A stretch of 64,000 nucleotides of DNA from Streptomyces sp. M92 (GTDB lineage Bacteria > Actinomycetota > Actinomycetes > Streptomycetales > Streptomycetaceae). The notes beneath the pieces are model-generated. The model did not search any database, was not told where the DNA came from, and saw nothing but the letters and a program-made list of their open reading frames with translations. The translations under genes and the position numbers were made by a program. Positions 51,218-58,827 of this stretch are shown here, piece after piece; positions within the stretch are counted from its first letter, which is position 1, and every line of letters starts with the position of its first letter. The stretch is taken from the NCBI RefSeq assembly GCF_028473745.1, contig NZ_CP101137.1:6200001-6264000 (forward strand), in the 5' to 3' direction.

Positions 51218-51320
51218 CCGGCCCGCGGCGGCTCCTGGCGCCGGGAACCCCTGGTCCGCGGCGGACGTTGACCCGGCAGCCGACACCCGTGGGAGCACGG
51301 ACCGGGAGGGAGGGCGGCGG

Positions 51321-52649
51321 ATGACCGAGCTGGTGCCCGGGGGCAACATCCCCCTGCCGGACGGCCCCGTGAGCGTGCGGGTGCCCGGCGCCTTCGACGT
51401 GTCGGCACTGGTCACGGACGACGGCGGCAAGGTGACCGGGGACGGCGACTTCGTCTTCTACAACCAGCCGCGGGTCCCGGGCGCGCGCCTGCGGGACGGC
51501 ACGCTCACCGTCGATCCGGCACGGCTGCGCCCGGGGGCCACCCGCGTGACGGTCGCGGTGAGCCCCTCCGACCCCGGTACCGGCCTGGACGCGCTCCCCT
51601 CCCCCGCGCTCCATGTCACCGACGCGCGGGGTGGGGCGCTGGCGCGGTTCACGCCCGCCCGCCCCCGGCGGGAGACCGTGCTGCTGCTCGTGGAGTTCTA
51701 CCGGCGGGGGGAGGGCTGGAAGCTGCGCGCCCTGGGGCAGGGGTACGCCGACGGGCTCGCGGGGCTCGCCCGGGACTTCGGGGTGGACGTCGTCGACGAG
51801 GCGGACAGGGCCGGCGAAGCGCCCAGGGAGCCGGCCGGACGCGGGGTGCCGGCCGCAGCGGCACCGGCCGGCGATTCCGACGGTTTCCTGGCGCTGGTCA
51901 ACTCCGCCCGTTCGGCGGCCGGTTCCCGGCCCGTCGCCGCCGACGCCCGCCTGGTCTCGGCGGCCCGTGCGCACGCGGCCGCCATGTCCGCCGCCGGCGC
52001 GCTGAGCGTCGAGACCCGGGACGGCGTCTCGGTGCACCAGCGCGTCGCCTGTGCGGGGTACGCGTACCTCACCGTGGGCGAGCACCTGGTCTCCGGCCCG
52101 CGCACGCCCGCCGAGTTCGTCACGTACTGCCTGCGCTCCGAGCGGACCCGGCGCACGCTGCACGAGGCCGCCTTCACGCACGCCGGGTGGGCCTGCGCGG
52201 CCGACGGCCCCTCGGGCGACACGTACTGGACGGTGCTGTGGGCGGTGCCGCTCACCCCGGACGGTCTGGCCCGCACCACGGCCGAGGTCGTGGACCTCAC
52301 CAACCGGGAGCGGGTCCGGGCCGGTCTGGCGGCGCTGGCCGCCGACCCGCGGCTCACCGCCGCCGCCCAGGCGCACAGCGCCGACATGGTGGCCCGGGAC
52401 TTCTACTCCCACACCGATCCGGACGGCGGCAAGCCCTGGGACCGGGCCGCCGCCGCGGGCGCCGCCCGGCGCACGGTCGGCGAGAACATAGCCTGCGGCC
52501 AGCGCTCCCCCGCCGACGTGGTGGAGGGCTGGATGAACAGTCCGGGGCACCGGGCCAACATCCTCAAGACCGACTTCACCCACATCGGGATCGGCCTCGC
52601 CGGCGGCGGCCGGGCGGGCACGTACTGGACCCAGCTCTTCGGCGGCTGA
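51321..52649 (+). CDS. TerD domain fused to two CAP/SCP domains
   Basis: A 442-residue protein. Residues 1-155 are a TerD stress-protein domain (VPGAFDVSALVTDDGGKV, GDFVFYNQPRVPG, VLLLVEFYRRGEGWKLRALGQGY), a calcium-binding family from tellurium-resistance loci. After an Ala/Pro linker come two CAP/SCP (PR-1-like) domains (about 190-310 and 320-442). The second has the classic AAAQAHSADMVARDFYSHTD, VGENIACG and WMNSPGHRANIL; the first is diverged. CAP proteins are usually secreted, TerD is cytoplasmic, and no signal peptide is present. GGGAGGGAGG precedes the ATG. Confidence 0.88.
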   Translation: MTELVPGGNIPLPDGPVSVRVPGAFDVSALVTDDGGKVTGDGDFVFYNQPRVPGARLRDGTLTVDPARLRPGATRVTVAVSPSDPGTGLDALPSPALHVTDARGGALARFTPARPRRETVLLLVEFYRRGEGWKLRALGQGYADGLAGLARDFGVDVVDEADRAGEAPREPAGRGVPAAAAPAGDSDGFLALVNSARSAAGSRPVAADARLVSAARAHAAAMSAAGALSVETRDGVSVHQRVACAGYAYLTVGEHLVSGPRTPAEFVTYCLRSERTRRTLHEAAFTHAGWACAADGPSGDTYWTVLWAVPLTPDGLARTTAEVVDLTNRERVRAGLAALAADPRLTAAAQAHSADMVARDFYSHTDPDGGKPWDRAAAAGAARRTVGENIACGQRSPADVVEGWMNSPGHRANILKTDFTHIGIGLAGGGRAGTYWTQLFGG

Positions 52650-52696
52650 ACGAGGCGGGGGGCCGCCCGATCTTGGCGGAACGGAGCACTCCGGGC

Positions 52697-52702
52697 CAGG
52701 AT
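52697..52702 (+). promoter_or_regulatory. -10 element of leaderless AIM24 transcript
   Basis: CAGGAT ends six bases before the ATG at 52709, as for the LuxR regulator. Confidence 0.4.
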
Positions 52703-52708
52703 GCGCGT

Positions 52709-53386
52709 ATGAAGGGTGACCTCTTTTCCAGCGAGCACATGGTCCAGCCCGCCACCGCGCCGGGCATGACCGTCGAGAACTCCAAGTGCATCCGTTACAC
52801 GGTCGACGGCGAGATGCTGGCGCGGCAGGGCGCGATGGTCGCCTACCGCGGCAACCTCCAGTTCGAGCGCAAGGGCCAGGGCGTGGGCGGCATGCTCAAG
52901 CGCGCGGTCACCGGGGAGGGCCTGCCCCTGATGGCGGTGCGCGGCCAGGGCGAGGCCTGGTTCGCGCACGAGGCGCAGAACTGCTTCGTCGTGGACGTCG
53001 AGCCCGGCGACGAGTTCACCGTCAACGGCCGCAACGTGCTCTGTTTCGACGTGTCGTTGTCGTACCGCATCTCCACCGTCAAGGGCTCCGGCATCGCCGG
53101 CGGCGGGCTGTTCAACAGCGTGTTCACCGGGCAGGGCAGGCTGGGCCTCATCTGTGAGGGCAGCCCGCTGGTGATCCCGGTCTCGCCCCAGTACCCCGTG
53201 TACGTCGACACGGACGCGATCGTCGGCTGGTCCGCGGGGCTGGCGACCTCGCTGCACCGCTCGCAGTCCATCGGCTCCATGCTGCGCGGCGGCTCCGGGG
53301 AAGCCGTGCAGCTGGTGCTCCAGGGCGAGGGCTTCGTCGTCGTACGGCCGAGCGAGGCGACGCCGCAGAAGGCGCAGCAGCACTGA
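52709..53386 (+). CDS. AIM24/DUF124 family protein
   Basis: A 225-residue all-beta protein of the AIM24 family (EMLARQGAMVAYRGNLQFERKG, GEAWFAHEAQNCFVVDV, PQYPVYVDTDAIVGWSA). In streptomycetes these occur near TerD genes; here it follows the TerD-CAP fusion by 59 bases. Function unknown; a chaperone or membrane-associated stress role is often suggested. Apparently leaderless. Confidence 0.87.
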   Translation: MKGDLFSSEHMVQPATAPGMTVENSKCIRYTVDGEMLARQGAMVAYRGNLQFERKGQGVGGMLKRAVTGEGLPLMAVRGQGEAWFAHEAQNCFVVDVEPGDEFTVNGRNVLCFDVSLSYRISTVKGSGIAGGGLFNSVFTGQGRLGLICEGSPLVIPVSPQYPVYVDTDAIVGWSAGLATSLHRSQSIGSMLRGGSGEAVQLVLQGEGFVVVRPSEATPQKAQQH

Positions 53387-53507
53387 GGCGACCCGGTCCG
53401 CTCCGCAGGGCGTCCGGCACGCCCGGAACCGTGTTGACCTGGGGCACCCCGCGCGAAAGGGTGCCAAGGGGCGCGGACCGGCGCCCGGGTTCGGAAGGAA
53501 GACTGCC

Positions 53508-54467
53508 TTGATCGGGATCACGGACATCCAAGCCGCGGCCGAGCGGATCGCCGGACACGTCGTACGCACCCCGACCGTGCCCAGCCCCGGGCTGTCCGCG
53601 CTGCTCGGGGCACCGGTGACCGCGAAGCTGGAACTGCTCCAGCGCACCGGCTCGTTCAAGGCGCGCGGCGCGACGGCCAAGCTGCTGTCGCTGACCGAGG
53701 CCGAGCGGGCCGCCGGGGTCGTCGCGGTCAGCGGCGGCAACCACGGCATCGCGGTGGCGGTCATGGCCGCCGCGCTCGACGTGAAGGCCACGGTGGTCAT
53801 GCCGCGTACGGCACCGGCCCGTTCCGTGGAGACCGCCGAGGAGGCGGGCGCGCTGGTGCGGCTCACCGACGGCATGGACAGCGCCTTCGCCCTCGTGTCC
53901 CGGCTGCGGGAGGAGGGGCTGACCCTGGTGCACCCCTTCGACGACCCCGTGGTGGTCGCCGGGCAGGGCACCGTGGGGCTGGAGTTCGCCGAGGACGCCG
54001 GGGAGCTCACCGACGTCCTCGTGAGCATCGGTGGCGGCGGGCTGATCGCGGGGGTGGCGGCGGCGCTGCGGGCGCGGCGGCCGGGCGTGCGGATCTGGGG
54101 CGTGGAGACCGAGGGCGCCGAGGCCATGTCCCAGGCCCTGGCGGCGGGCGGCCCGCGGTCCGTGCCCCTGTCGTCGGTCGTCACGACGCTCAGCGCCCCG
54201 GCCGTCTCGCAGTTGACGTACGAGCATGTGTCGGCGCTGGTCACCGAGGTGTTCGTGGTGCCGGACCGGGAGGCGGTCGAGGGTTCGCTGGCGCTCGCCG
54301 AGCACGGGAAGGTGTGGACCGAGCCGGCCGCGGGGTGCCTGCTGCCCGCGGCCCGGCGGGTGGTGGAGCGGGTCGGGGACGGTGCCCGGATCGGGCTGGT
54401 GGTCTGCGGCGGTAACGCCACGGTCGCCGACATGACCGGCTGGGCGGACCGCTTCGGGCCGCGCTGA
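53508..54467 (+). CDS. Threonine/serine dehydratase-like PLP enzyme
   Basis: A 319-residue fold-type II PLP enzyme. The Schiff-base lysine is in RTGSFKARGA, the phosphate loop is SIGGGGLIAG, and SGGNHGIAVAVMAAAL is conserved. Length matches catabolic (IlvA-short) threonine/serine dehydratases or serine racemase-like enzymes without the regulatory ACT domain. TTG start with AAGGAAG six bases upstream. Confidence 0.87.
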   Translation: MIGITDIQAAAERIAGHVVRTPTVPSPGLSALLGAPVTAKLELLQRTGSFKARGATAKLLSLTEAERAAGVVAVSGGNHGIAVAVMAAALDVKATVVMPRTAPARSVETAEEAGALVRLTDGMDSAFALVSRLREEGLTLVHPFDDPVVVAGQGTVGLEFAEDAGELTDVLVSIGGGGLIAGVAAALRARRPGVRIWGVETEGAEAMSQALAAGGPRSVPLSSVVTTLSAPAVSQLTYEHVSALVTEVFVVPDREAVEGSLALAEHGKVWTEPAAGCLLPAARRVVERVGDGARIGLVVCGGNATVADMTGWADRFGPR

Positions 54468-54490
54468 CGGATCCGCCGCGCGACCCTCGC

Positions 54491-54510
54491 GCTTACCTGG
54501 GGTTACCTGG
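54491..54510. repeat. Tandem 10-bp direct repeat upstream of pseudokinase gene
   Basis: GCTTACCTGG followed directly by GGTTACCTGG, about one helical turn apart, 80 bases before the next start. Possible regulator site. Confidence 0.4.
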
Positions 54511-54589
54511 CATGCGTTGAACGCGGCCCGGCCCGCTCACCGTACCTCTGGTCAAGCCGAGAGCCGGCGGGTGCGAACGAGGGATGGCC

Positions 54590-56209
54590 ATGGGCAGGGC
54601 GCGCGTCTCCACACACGAGTTGATCGCCGGACGGTACCGCCTGCTCGAGGTCGTCCACCGGGAGGCGAACCGCGTCTCCTGGTCCGGGGAGGACTCCCAC
54701 ACGGGCCGCCCGTGCCTGATCGCGCAGACGGCCCTGCCGGAGGAGGACGACCCGGCCGGCGAGAGGGCGCGCCGTCTCGCCGGCCGAGTGGTCCGTACCT
54801 GCGAGACCGTGCAGGCGCTGTGCCCCGGGCGGATCGCCGAGGTGGTCGACGCCGTGGTCGCGGACGGTGACTTGTGGACGGTGACCGAGTGGGTCGACGG
54901 TGTGCCGCTCGGGGAGCTCCTGGAGCGCCACGGCACGTTCAACCACGTACGGGCGGCGCGCATCGGGCTGGAACTGCTGGCCGTGCTGGAGGCGGCGCAC
55001 GGCCAGGGCGTCACGCACGGCGAACTCAGCCCGGGGCAGGTGTTCGTGCGCGAGGAGGGCTCGGTCGTCGTCACCGGCTTCGGGCTGGCCGGCGCCACCC
55101 TCGCCCCACGCCTGGGCGCGCCCTCGTACGCATCGCCCGAGCAGGCCCGCGACGAGCGGATCGGGCCCGCGGCCGATCTGTGGACGCTGGGCGCGCTCCT
55201 CTACTCGATGGTCGAGGGACGTCCGCCGTTCCGTGACCGGGGCCGGCCCGAGGCGACGCTGCGGGGCGTGGACCGGCTGCCGCTGCGCACCCCGGTGCGC
55301 GCCGGTCCGCTCGCGCAGGCCGTGCAGGGGCTGCTGCGCAAGAACTCCCGGGAGCGGCTGACCCGCCCGGTGGTCCGGGCGGCCCTCACCCGGGTCCTGA
55401 CGGAGGACCCCGACACGGCCGTGCGCGAGGTGCCCCGGCCCCGGCTGCGGGGCGCGTGCGCCGCCGCCCGGCACGTGAGCCGGGGGTGGAGCGGGCGGAC
55501 GATGGCCGCCGGTACCGCCCTGGCCGTCGTCACCGTCGCGGTCGCCGTACTGGCCGCCACCCACGGGCTGCCCGGACCCGGTGGCGACGCCGCCACCGGG
55601 TCCGGCCGGCGCCCCCCGTCCCCCGCCGCGCCGCCCGCCGGTGAGTCGGCCCCCTCCTCCCCCGCGCCCCCGACGAGCGCGTCGCCGCCCCCCTCACCCT
55701 CCGCGTCGCCGTCCCGACCCGGCGGCTCCGTCCCGGACGGGTTCCGCCGCTACGACGCGCCGGAGGGGTTCTCGGTGGCCCTTCCCGAGGGCTGGCGGCG
55801 GCTGGACACGTCCCGGGTGCCGGACGGGGCGTACCGGGTCGTCTTCGGCACGGCCGGCGACCCGCGCACCCTCGCCGTCACCTACAGCGAGCGCGCGGGC
55901 ACGGATCCGGTGGCCGTGTGGCGCGACGACGTGGAGCCCCGGCTCCGGGCGGCGGAGGGCGAGTACCGCCGGATCGGCGAGATCCGGGCGACGACCTACC
56001 GGGGCCGCCGGGCCGCCGACATGGAGTGGGTCGCCCGGGACGACGGCGACCGGGTGCGCACCTTCGGCCGCGGGTTCCTCCTCGGCGCGGGGCGCAGCTT
56101 CTCGCTGCGCTGGACGGGGCCGGCGGACGACTGGGAGGCCGCGGCGAACGAGAAGGCGCTCGCCACCGCCCTCGACACGTTCCGCGAGGACGCGGACCGG
56201 CGTGCGTGA
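54590..56209 (+). CDS. Membrane-anchored serine/threonine pseudokinase
   Basis: A 539-residue protein with PknB-like topology: kinase-fold domain (about 8-275), one transmembrane helix (about 303-325), a Pro/Ser linker (about 340-385) and an extracellular domain of about 150 residues. The catalytic set is lost: the VAIK lysine is Gln46 (LIAQ), HRD is HGE (143-145) and DFG is GFG (163-165). The fold remains recognisable (APSYASPEQARDERIGPAADLWTLGALLYSM). Likely a scaffold or ligand-controlled signalling protein. The ATG at 54590 has GAGGG seven bases upstream. Confidence 0.86.
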   Translation: MGRARVSTHELIAGRYRLLEVVHREANRVSWSGEDSHTGRPCLIAQTALPEEDDPAGERARRLAGRVVRTCETVQALCPGRIAEVVDAVVADGDLWTVTEWVDGVPLGELLERHGTFNHVRAARIGLELLAVLEAAHGQGVTHGELSPGQVFVREEGSVVVTGFGLAGATLAPRLGAPSYASPEQARDERIGPAADLWTLGALLYSMVEGRPPFRDRGRPEATLRGVDRLPLRTPVRAGPLAQAVQGLLRKNSRERLTRPVVRAALTRVLTEDPDTAVREVPRPRLRGACAAARHVSRGWSGRTMAAGTALAVVTVAVAVLAATHGLPGPGGDAATGSGRRPPSPAAPPAGESAPSSPAPPTSASPPPSPSASPSRPGGSVPDGFRRYDAPEGFSVALPEGWRRLDTSRVPDGAYRVVFGTAGDPRTLAVTYSERAGTDPVAVWRDDVEPRLRAAEGEYRRIGEIRATTYRGRRAADMEWVARDDGDRVRTFGRGFLLGAGRSFSLRWTGPADDWEAAANEKALATALDTFREDADRRA

Positions 56210-56239
56210 CCGGCGTGCGTGACCGGCGTGCGTGACCGG
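56197..56239. repeat. Three 13-bp tandem repeats across the pseudokinase stop
   Basis: CCGGCGTGCGTGA is repeated perfectly from 56197 to 56235, then CCGG. The TGA in the first unit is the stop codon; each further unit carries another copy. Confidence 0.9.
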
Positions 56240-56280
56240 TGGGGCCGTTTTCACTTCGTGCGGCCGGGGACTCGGCCGTT

Positions 56281-57258
56281 ATGGTGCAAATCGGATACAC
56301 GATGATGACCGAGCAGGCCGGCCCCCGTGAGCTCGTCGGCCACCTGGTGCGTGCCGAGGAGGTGGGGTTCGACTTCTCGGTGACCTCGGACCACTACTTC
56401 CCGTGGCTGCGTGCGCAGGGCCACTCGCCGTACGCGTGGAGTGTGCTGGGCGCGGCGGCGCAGGCGACCTCCCGCATCCCGATGATGACGTACGTGACGT
56501 GTCCGACGTTCCGCTACCACCCTGCGGTGGTGGCGCAGAAGGCGGCGACGGTGCAGTTGCTGTCCGAGGGCCGGTTCCGGCTGGGGCTCGGTTCGGGCGA
56601 GAACCTCAACGAGCACGTGGTGGGCGGCGGCTGGCCGTCGGTCGACGTGCGGCACGAGATGCTCCAGGAGGCCGTGGAGATCATCCGGGCGCTGTTCGAG
56701 GGCGGGCACGTGAACCACCGGGGCGCGCACTTCGACGTGGAGTCGGCCCGGCTGTGGGACGTGCCGGACAGCCCGCCGCCCATCGGCGTCGCCGTCTCGG
56801 GGGAACGCTCGTGCAAGCTCGCGGGCGAGCACGCCGACCTGGTGATCGCCACCGAGCCGAAGCCGGGGCTGCTGGAGGCGTTCGACCGCCACGGCGGCCG
56901 CGGCAAGCCGCGCGTGGGTCAGCTGCCGGTGTCCTTCGATCCCGACCGGGACACGGCGATCAAGCGCGCCCACGCGCAGTTCCGCTGGTTCGGCAGCGGC
57001 TGGAAGGTCAACTCGGAACTGCCGCACCCGGATTCCTTCGAGGCGGCCACCCAGTTCGTCACCCCCGACGACGTCGCCGAGTCGATCCCGTGCGGCGACG
57101 ACCCGGACGCCTTCGTGGAGGCCGTACGCCCCTACGCCGAGGCCGGGTTCACCGAGATCGCCCTGGTGCAGATCGGCGGCGAGAGCCAGCCCGCCTTCCT
57201 GGACTGGTCGGAGAAGACCCTGCTGCCCGCGCTGCGGGAGGCGCTGGGCGACTCCTGA
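56281..57258 (+). CDS. F420-dependent LLM-class oxidoreductase
   Basis: A 325-residue luciferase-like (F420-dependent glucose-6-phosphate dehydrogenase-related) TIM-barrel protein: VRAEEVGFDFSVTSDHYFPWL, TSRIPMMTYVTCPTFRYHPAVVAQKAATV, FRLGLGSGENLNEHVVGGGWP and GEHADLVIATEPK. Members in actinobacteria reduce or detoxify small molecules with F420; the substrate here is unknown. The ATG at 56281 fits the family start. No ribosome-binding site, possibly leaderless. Confidence 0.87.
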   Translation: MVQIGYTMMTEQAGPRELVGHLVRAEEVGFDFSVTSDHYFPWLRAQGHSPYAWSVLGAAAQATSRIPMMTYVTCPTFRYHPAVVAQKAATVQLLSEGRFRLGLGSGENLNEHVVGGGWPSVDVRHEMLQEAVEIIRALFEGGHVNHRGAHFDVESARLWDVPDSPPPIGVAVSGERSCKLAGEHADLVIATEPKPGLLEAFDRHGGRGKPRVGQLPVSFDPDRDTAIKRAHAQFRWFGSGWKVNSELPHPDSFEAATQFVTPDDVAESIPCGDDPDAFVEAVRPYAEAGFTEIALVQIGGESQPAFLDWSEKTLLPALREALGDS

Positions 57259-57305
57259 GACCCGGCCCGGAGATCCGGGCTCCGGCGATTCACTCGTCCG
57301 ACTGA

Positions 57306-57329
57306 GCATCTTGCCGGCGTGCGGGGTAC
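57306..57329 (+). promoter_or_regulatory. SigB-type promoter for the SsgC-like gene
   Basis: GCAT (57306-57309), 14 bases, GGGTAC (57324-57329): exact match to GNNT-N14-16-GGGTAC/T. Predicted start near 57336 and a leader of about 32 bases with GGAGG before the GTG at 57368. Confidence 0.68.
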
Positions 57330-57367
57330 TAGAGGGCTCTACGTCCGTTCCCATGGAGGCCGCTGTC

Positions 57368-57793
57368 GTGAACTCCCTCGTGCGCAAGACGCTGGTGGTG
57401 CAGCTCCAGGCGGGCGACGCCGAGCGCTGCCCGGTCCTCGCCCACCTCGGCTACGACGCCGCGGACCCGTTCGCGCTGTCCGTGGTGTTCAGCCACGACG
57501 GCCGTGTGCTCGCCCGGTGGACGCTGGACCGGGAGATGGTGGGCGACGGACTGAACCGTCCGGTCGGCGTGGGCGACGTGCGGCTGCGGCCCGAGTCGCG
57601 GGGCATGTGGGACGAGTTGCGCGTCGAACTGCTCGGCGACGCCCGGCCGGACGGGGACCGCCACCGCGCCGTGGTGTTCGTGTGGGCGGCGGCGGTCGAC
57701 GCCTTCCTGCGCGAGACGTACGAGGTGGTGCGGCCCGGGCAGGAGGAAGTGCGCGTCGACGACTTCCTCGCGGAGCTCATGGCCGGGGGCTGA
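57368..57793 (+). CDS. ssgC: SsgA-like sporulation/cell-division protein (SsgC-like)
   Basis: A 141-residue SALP-family protein: VVQLQAGDAERCPVLAHLGYDAADPFALSVVF, RWTLDREMVGDGLNRPVGVGDVRLRP and FLRETYEVVRPGQEEVRVDDFLAELM. SALPs are unique to morphologically complex actinomycetes and act in septation, wall remodelling and spore separation. The name ssgC is from remembered synteny (SCO7289) and is tentative. The GTG at 57368 has GGAGG eight bases upstream. Confidence 0.88.
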   Translation: MNSLVRKTLVVQLQAGDAERCPVLAHLGYDAADPFALSVVFSHDGRVLARWTLDREMVGDGLNRPVGVGDVRLRPESRGMWDELRVELLGDARPDGDRHRAVVFVWAAAVDAFLRETYEVVRPGQEEVRVDDFLAELMAGG

Positions 57794-57809
57794 GGCCGAC
57801 GGTCCGTCC

Positions 57810-58307
57810 TCAGCGGGACGTGTGGCGGTACCTGGTCCACAGCGGGATCGCGAACCAGCACAGCAGGTACCAGAAGACGACGCCGGCCACGAGGTAGGGC
57901 ACGAAACCGTCGTCGGTCGCGACGCGCAGGATCAGCAGCAGCGAGCAGGCCGTCGTGGCGAGCAGCAGGACCAGGCCCAGGATGGTCAGCCGGGACGCCC
58001 ACCGCACCGCCTGGGGCTTCACGCGCCGACCCGAGACGAGGCGGTGCAGGGAGACCGGCCCGATCAGGGCGCCGGTCGTCACGGCACCGAGGACGACCGT
58101 GATCAGGTAGATCGTCTGGTCCGTGTCCGACAGGTCGTCGTACTTGGGCTGGAACACGACGGTGAGCAGGAAGCCGAAGAGGATCTGCACGCCCATCTGC
58201 GCGACGCGGACCTCCTGGATCAGCTCCGTCCACATCCGGTCCGCCCGCTCCTCCTCGGTCTCGTTGCGCCCCCTGCGCCGCGCCGGCCCGTCAGCCGCGT
58301 CCGTCAC
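57810..58307 (-). CDS. DUF6328 membrane protein
   Basis: A 165-residue protein with a basic, charged N-terminus (RRRGRNETEEERADRMWTELIQEVRVAQMGVQILFGFLLTVVF) and about four transmembrane helices, the DUF6328 pattern of actinobacteria. Function unknown. Divergent from the small gene at 58464. Confidence 0.8.
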   Translation of the reverse strand: MTDAADGPARRRGRNETEEERADRMWTELIQEVRVAQMGVQILFGFLLTVVFQPKYDDLSDTDQTIYLITVVLGAVTTGALIGPVSLHRLVSGRRVKPQAVRWASRLTILGLVLLLATTACSLLLILRVATDDGFVPYLVAGVVFWYLLCWFAIPLWTRYRHTSR

Positions 58308-58353
58308 GTTTCCTCCCGTTGCCGTGGCCCTGAGTCCTCTTCCCTCTTCCCGG

Positions 58354-58388
58354 GTTCCCCGCCGGCAGGCGCCCTGTCGGCGGGGAAC
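58354..58388. other. Strong 16-bp hairpin in a divergent promoter region
   Basis: Bases 58354-58369 pair with 58373-58388 (one G-U pair) around a 3-base loop; outer arm GTTCCCCGCCG. It lies upstream of both flanking genes, where no terminator is expected. A SigB-like element with one mismatch follows (GTTT 58397-58400, 15 bases, GGTTAC 58416-58421). Confidence 0.55.
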
Positions 58389-58463
58389 GGCGCACGGTTT
58401 GGGTGAACGGGGGACGGTTACACGGGCCGGGACCGAAGCAGGCTGCCGGGAGGATGGCGAAGG

Positions 58464-58811
58464 ATGTCCGACACTCAGCTCACCGTGACGCTCAGCGGCG
58501 GCGGCGTGGACGACGCGCGGGCGGTCGTGCGCGCACTGGAGGGTGTCTTCGGGGCGCCCGACGCGATGCCGGCCGACGACCGGGCGACGGTGCGCACCGC
58601 GACCTTCGACTCCCCGGACGCCCCGAAGGCGCCCACGGAGACCCGGGAGGCGGGCGCCCCGCTGTCCGCGCCGGTGACGGTCACCGTGCAGGGCACGCCC
58701 CAGGCCGTCGAGGCGGCGAGCCGGACCCTGGCGCAGGCCTTCAGCACCCGCGACGAAGGGGCGGCCTCCGGCGACCAGGAGCGGGAACGCGAACTGCTCC
58801 TGGTGCCGTGA
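58464..58811 (+). CDS. Small hypothetical protein
   Basis: A 115-residue soluble protein: an N-terminal strand-helix unit (LTVTLSGGGVDDARAVVRALEGVF), a Pro-rich middle, and a second similar unit (VTVTVQGTPQAVEAASRTLAQAF), suggesting an internal duplication. No family recognised. GGGAGG upstream. Confidence 0.65.
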   Translation: MSDTQLTVTLSGGGVDDARAVVRALEGVFGAPDAMPADDRATVRTATFDSPDAPKAPTETREAGAPLSAPVTVTVQGTPQAVEAASRTLAQAFSTRDEGAASGDQERERELLLVP

Positions 58812-58827
58812 GCCTCGTCCGCACCGG

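Noticed and set aside
56247..56271. GTTT-N15-GGGGAC upstream of the LLM oxidoreductase as a SigB promoter
   Set aside because: The conserved T of GGGTAC is G, so the -10 is not convincing without mapping data.
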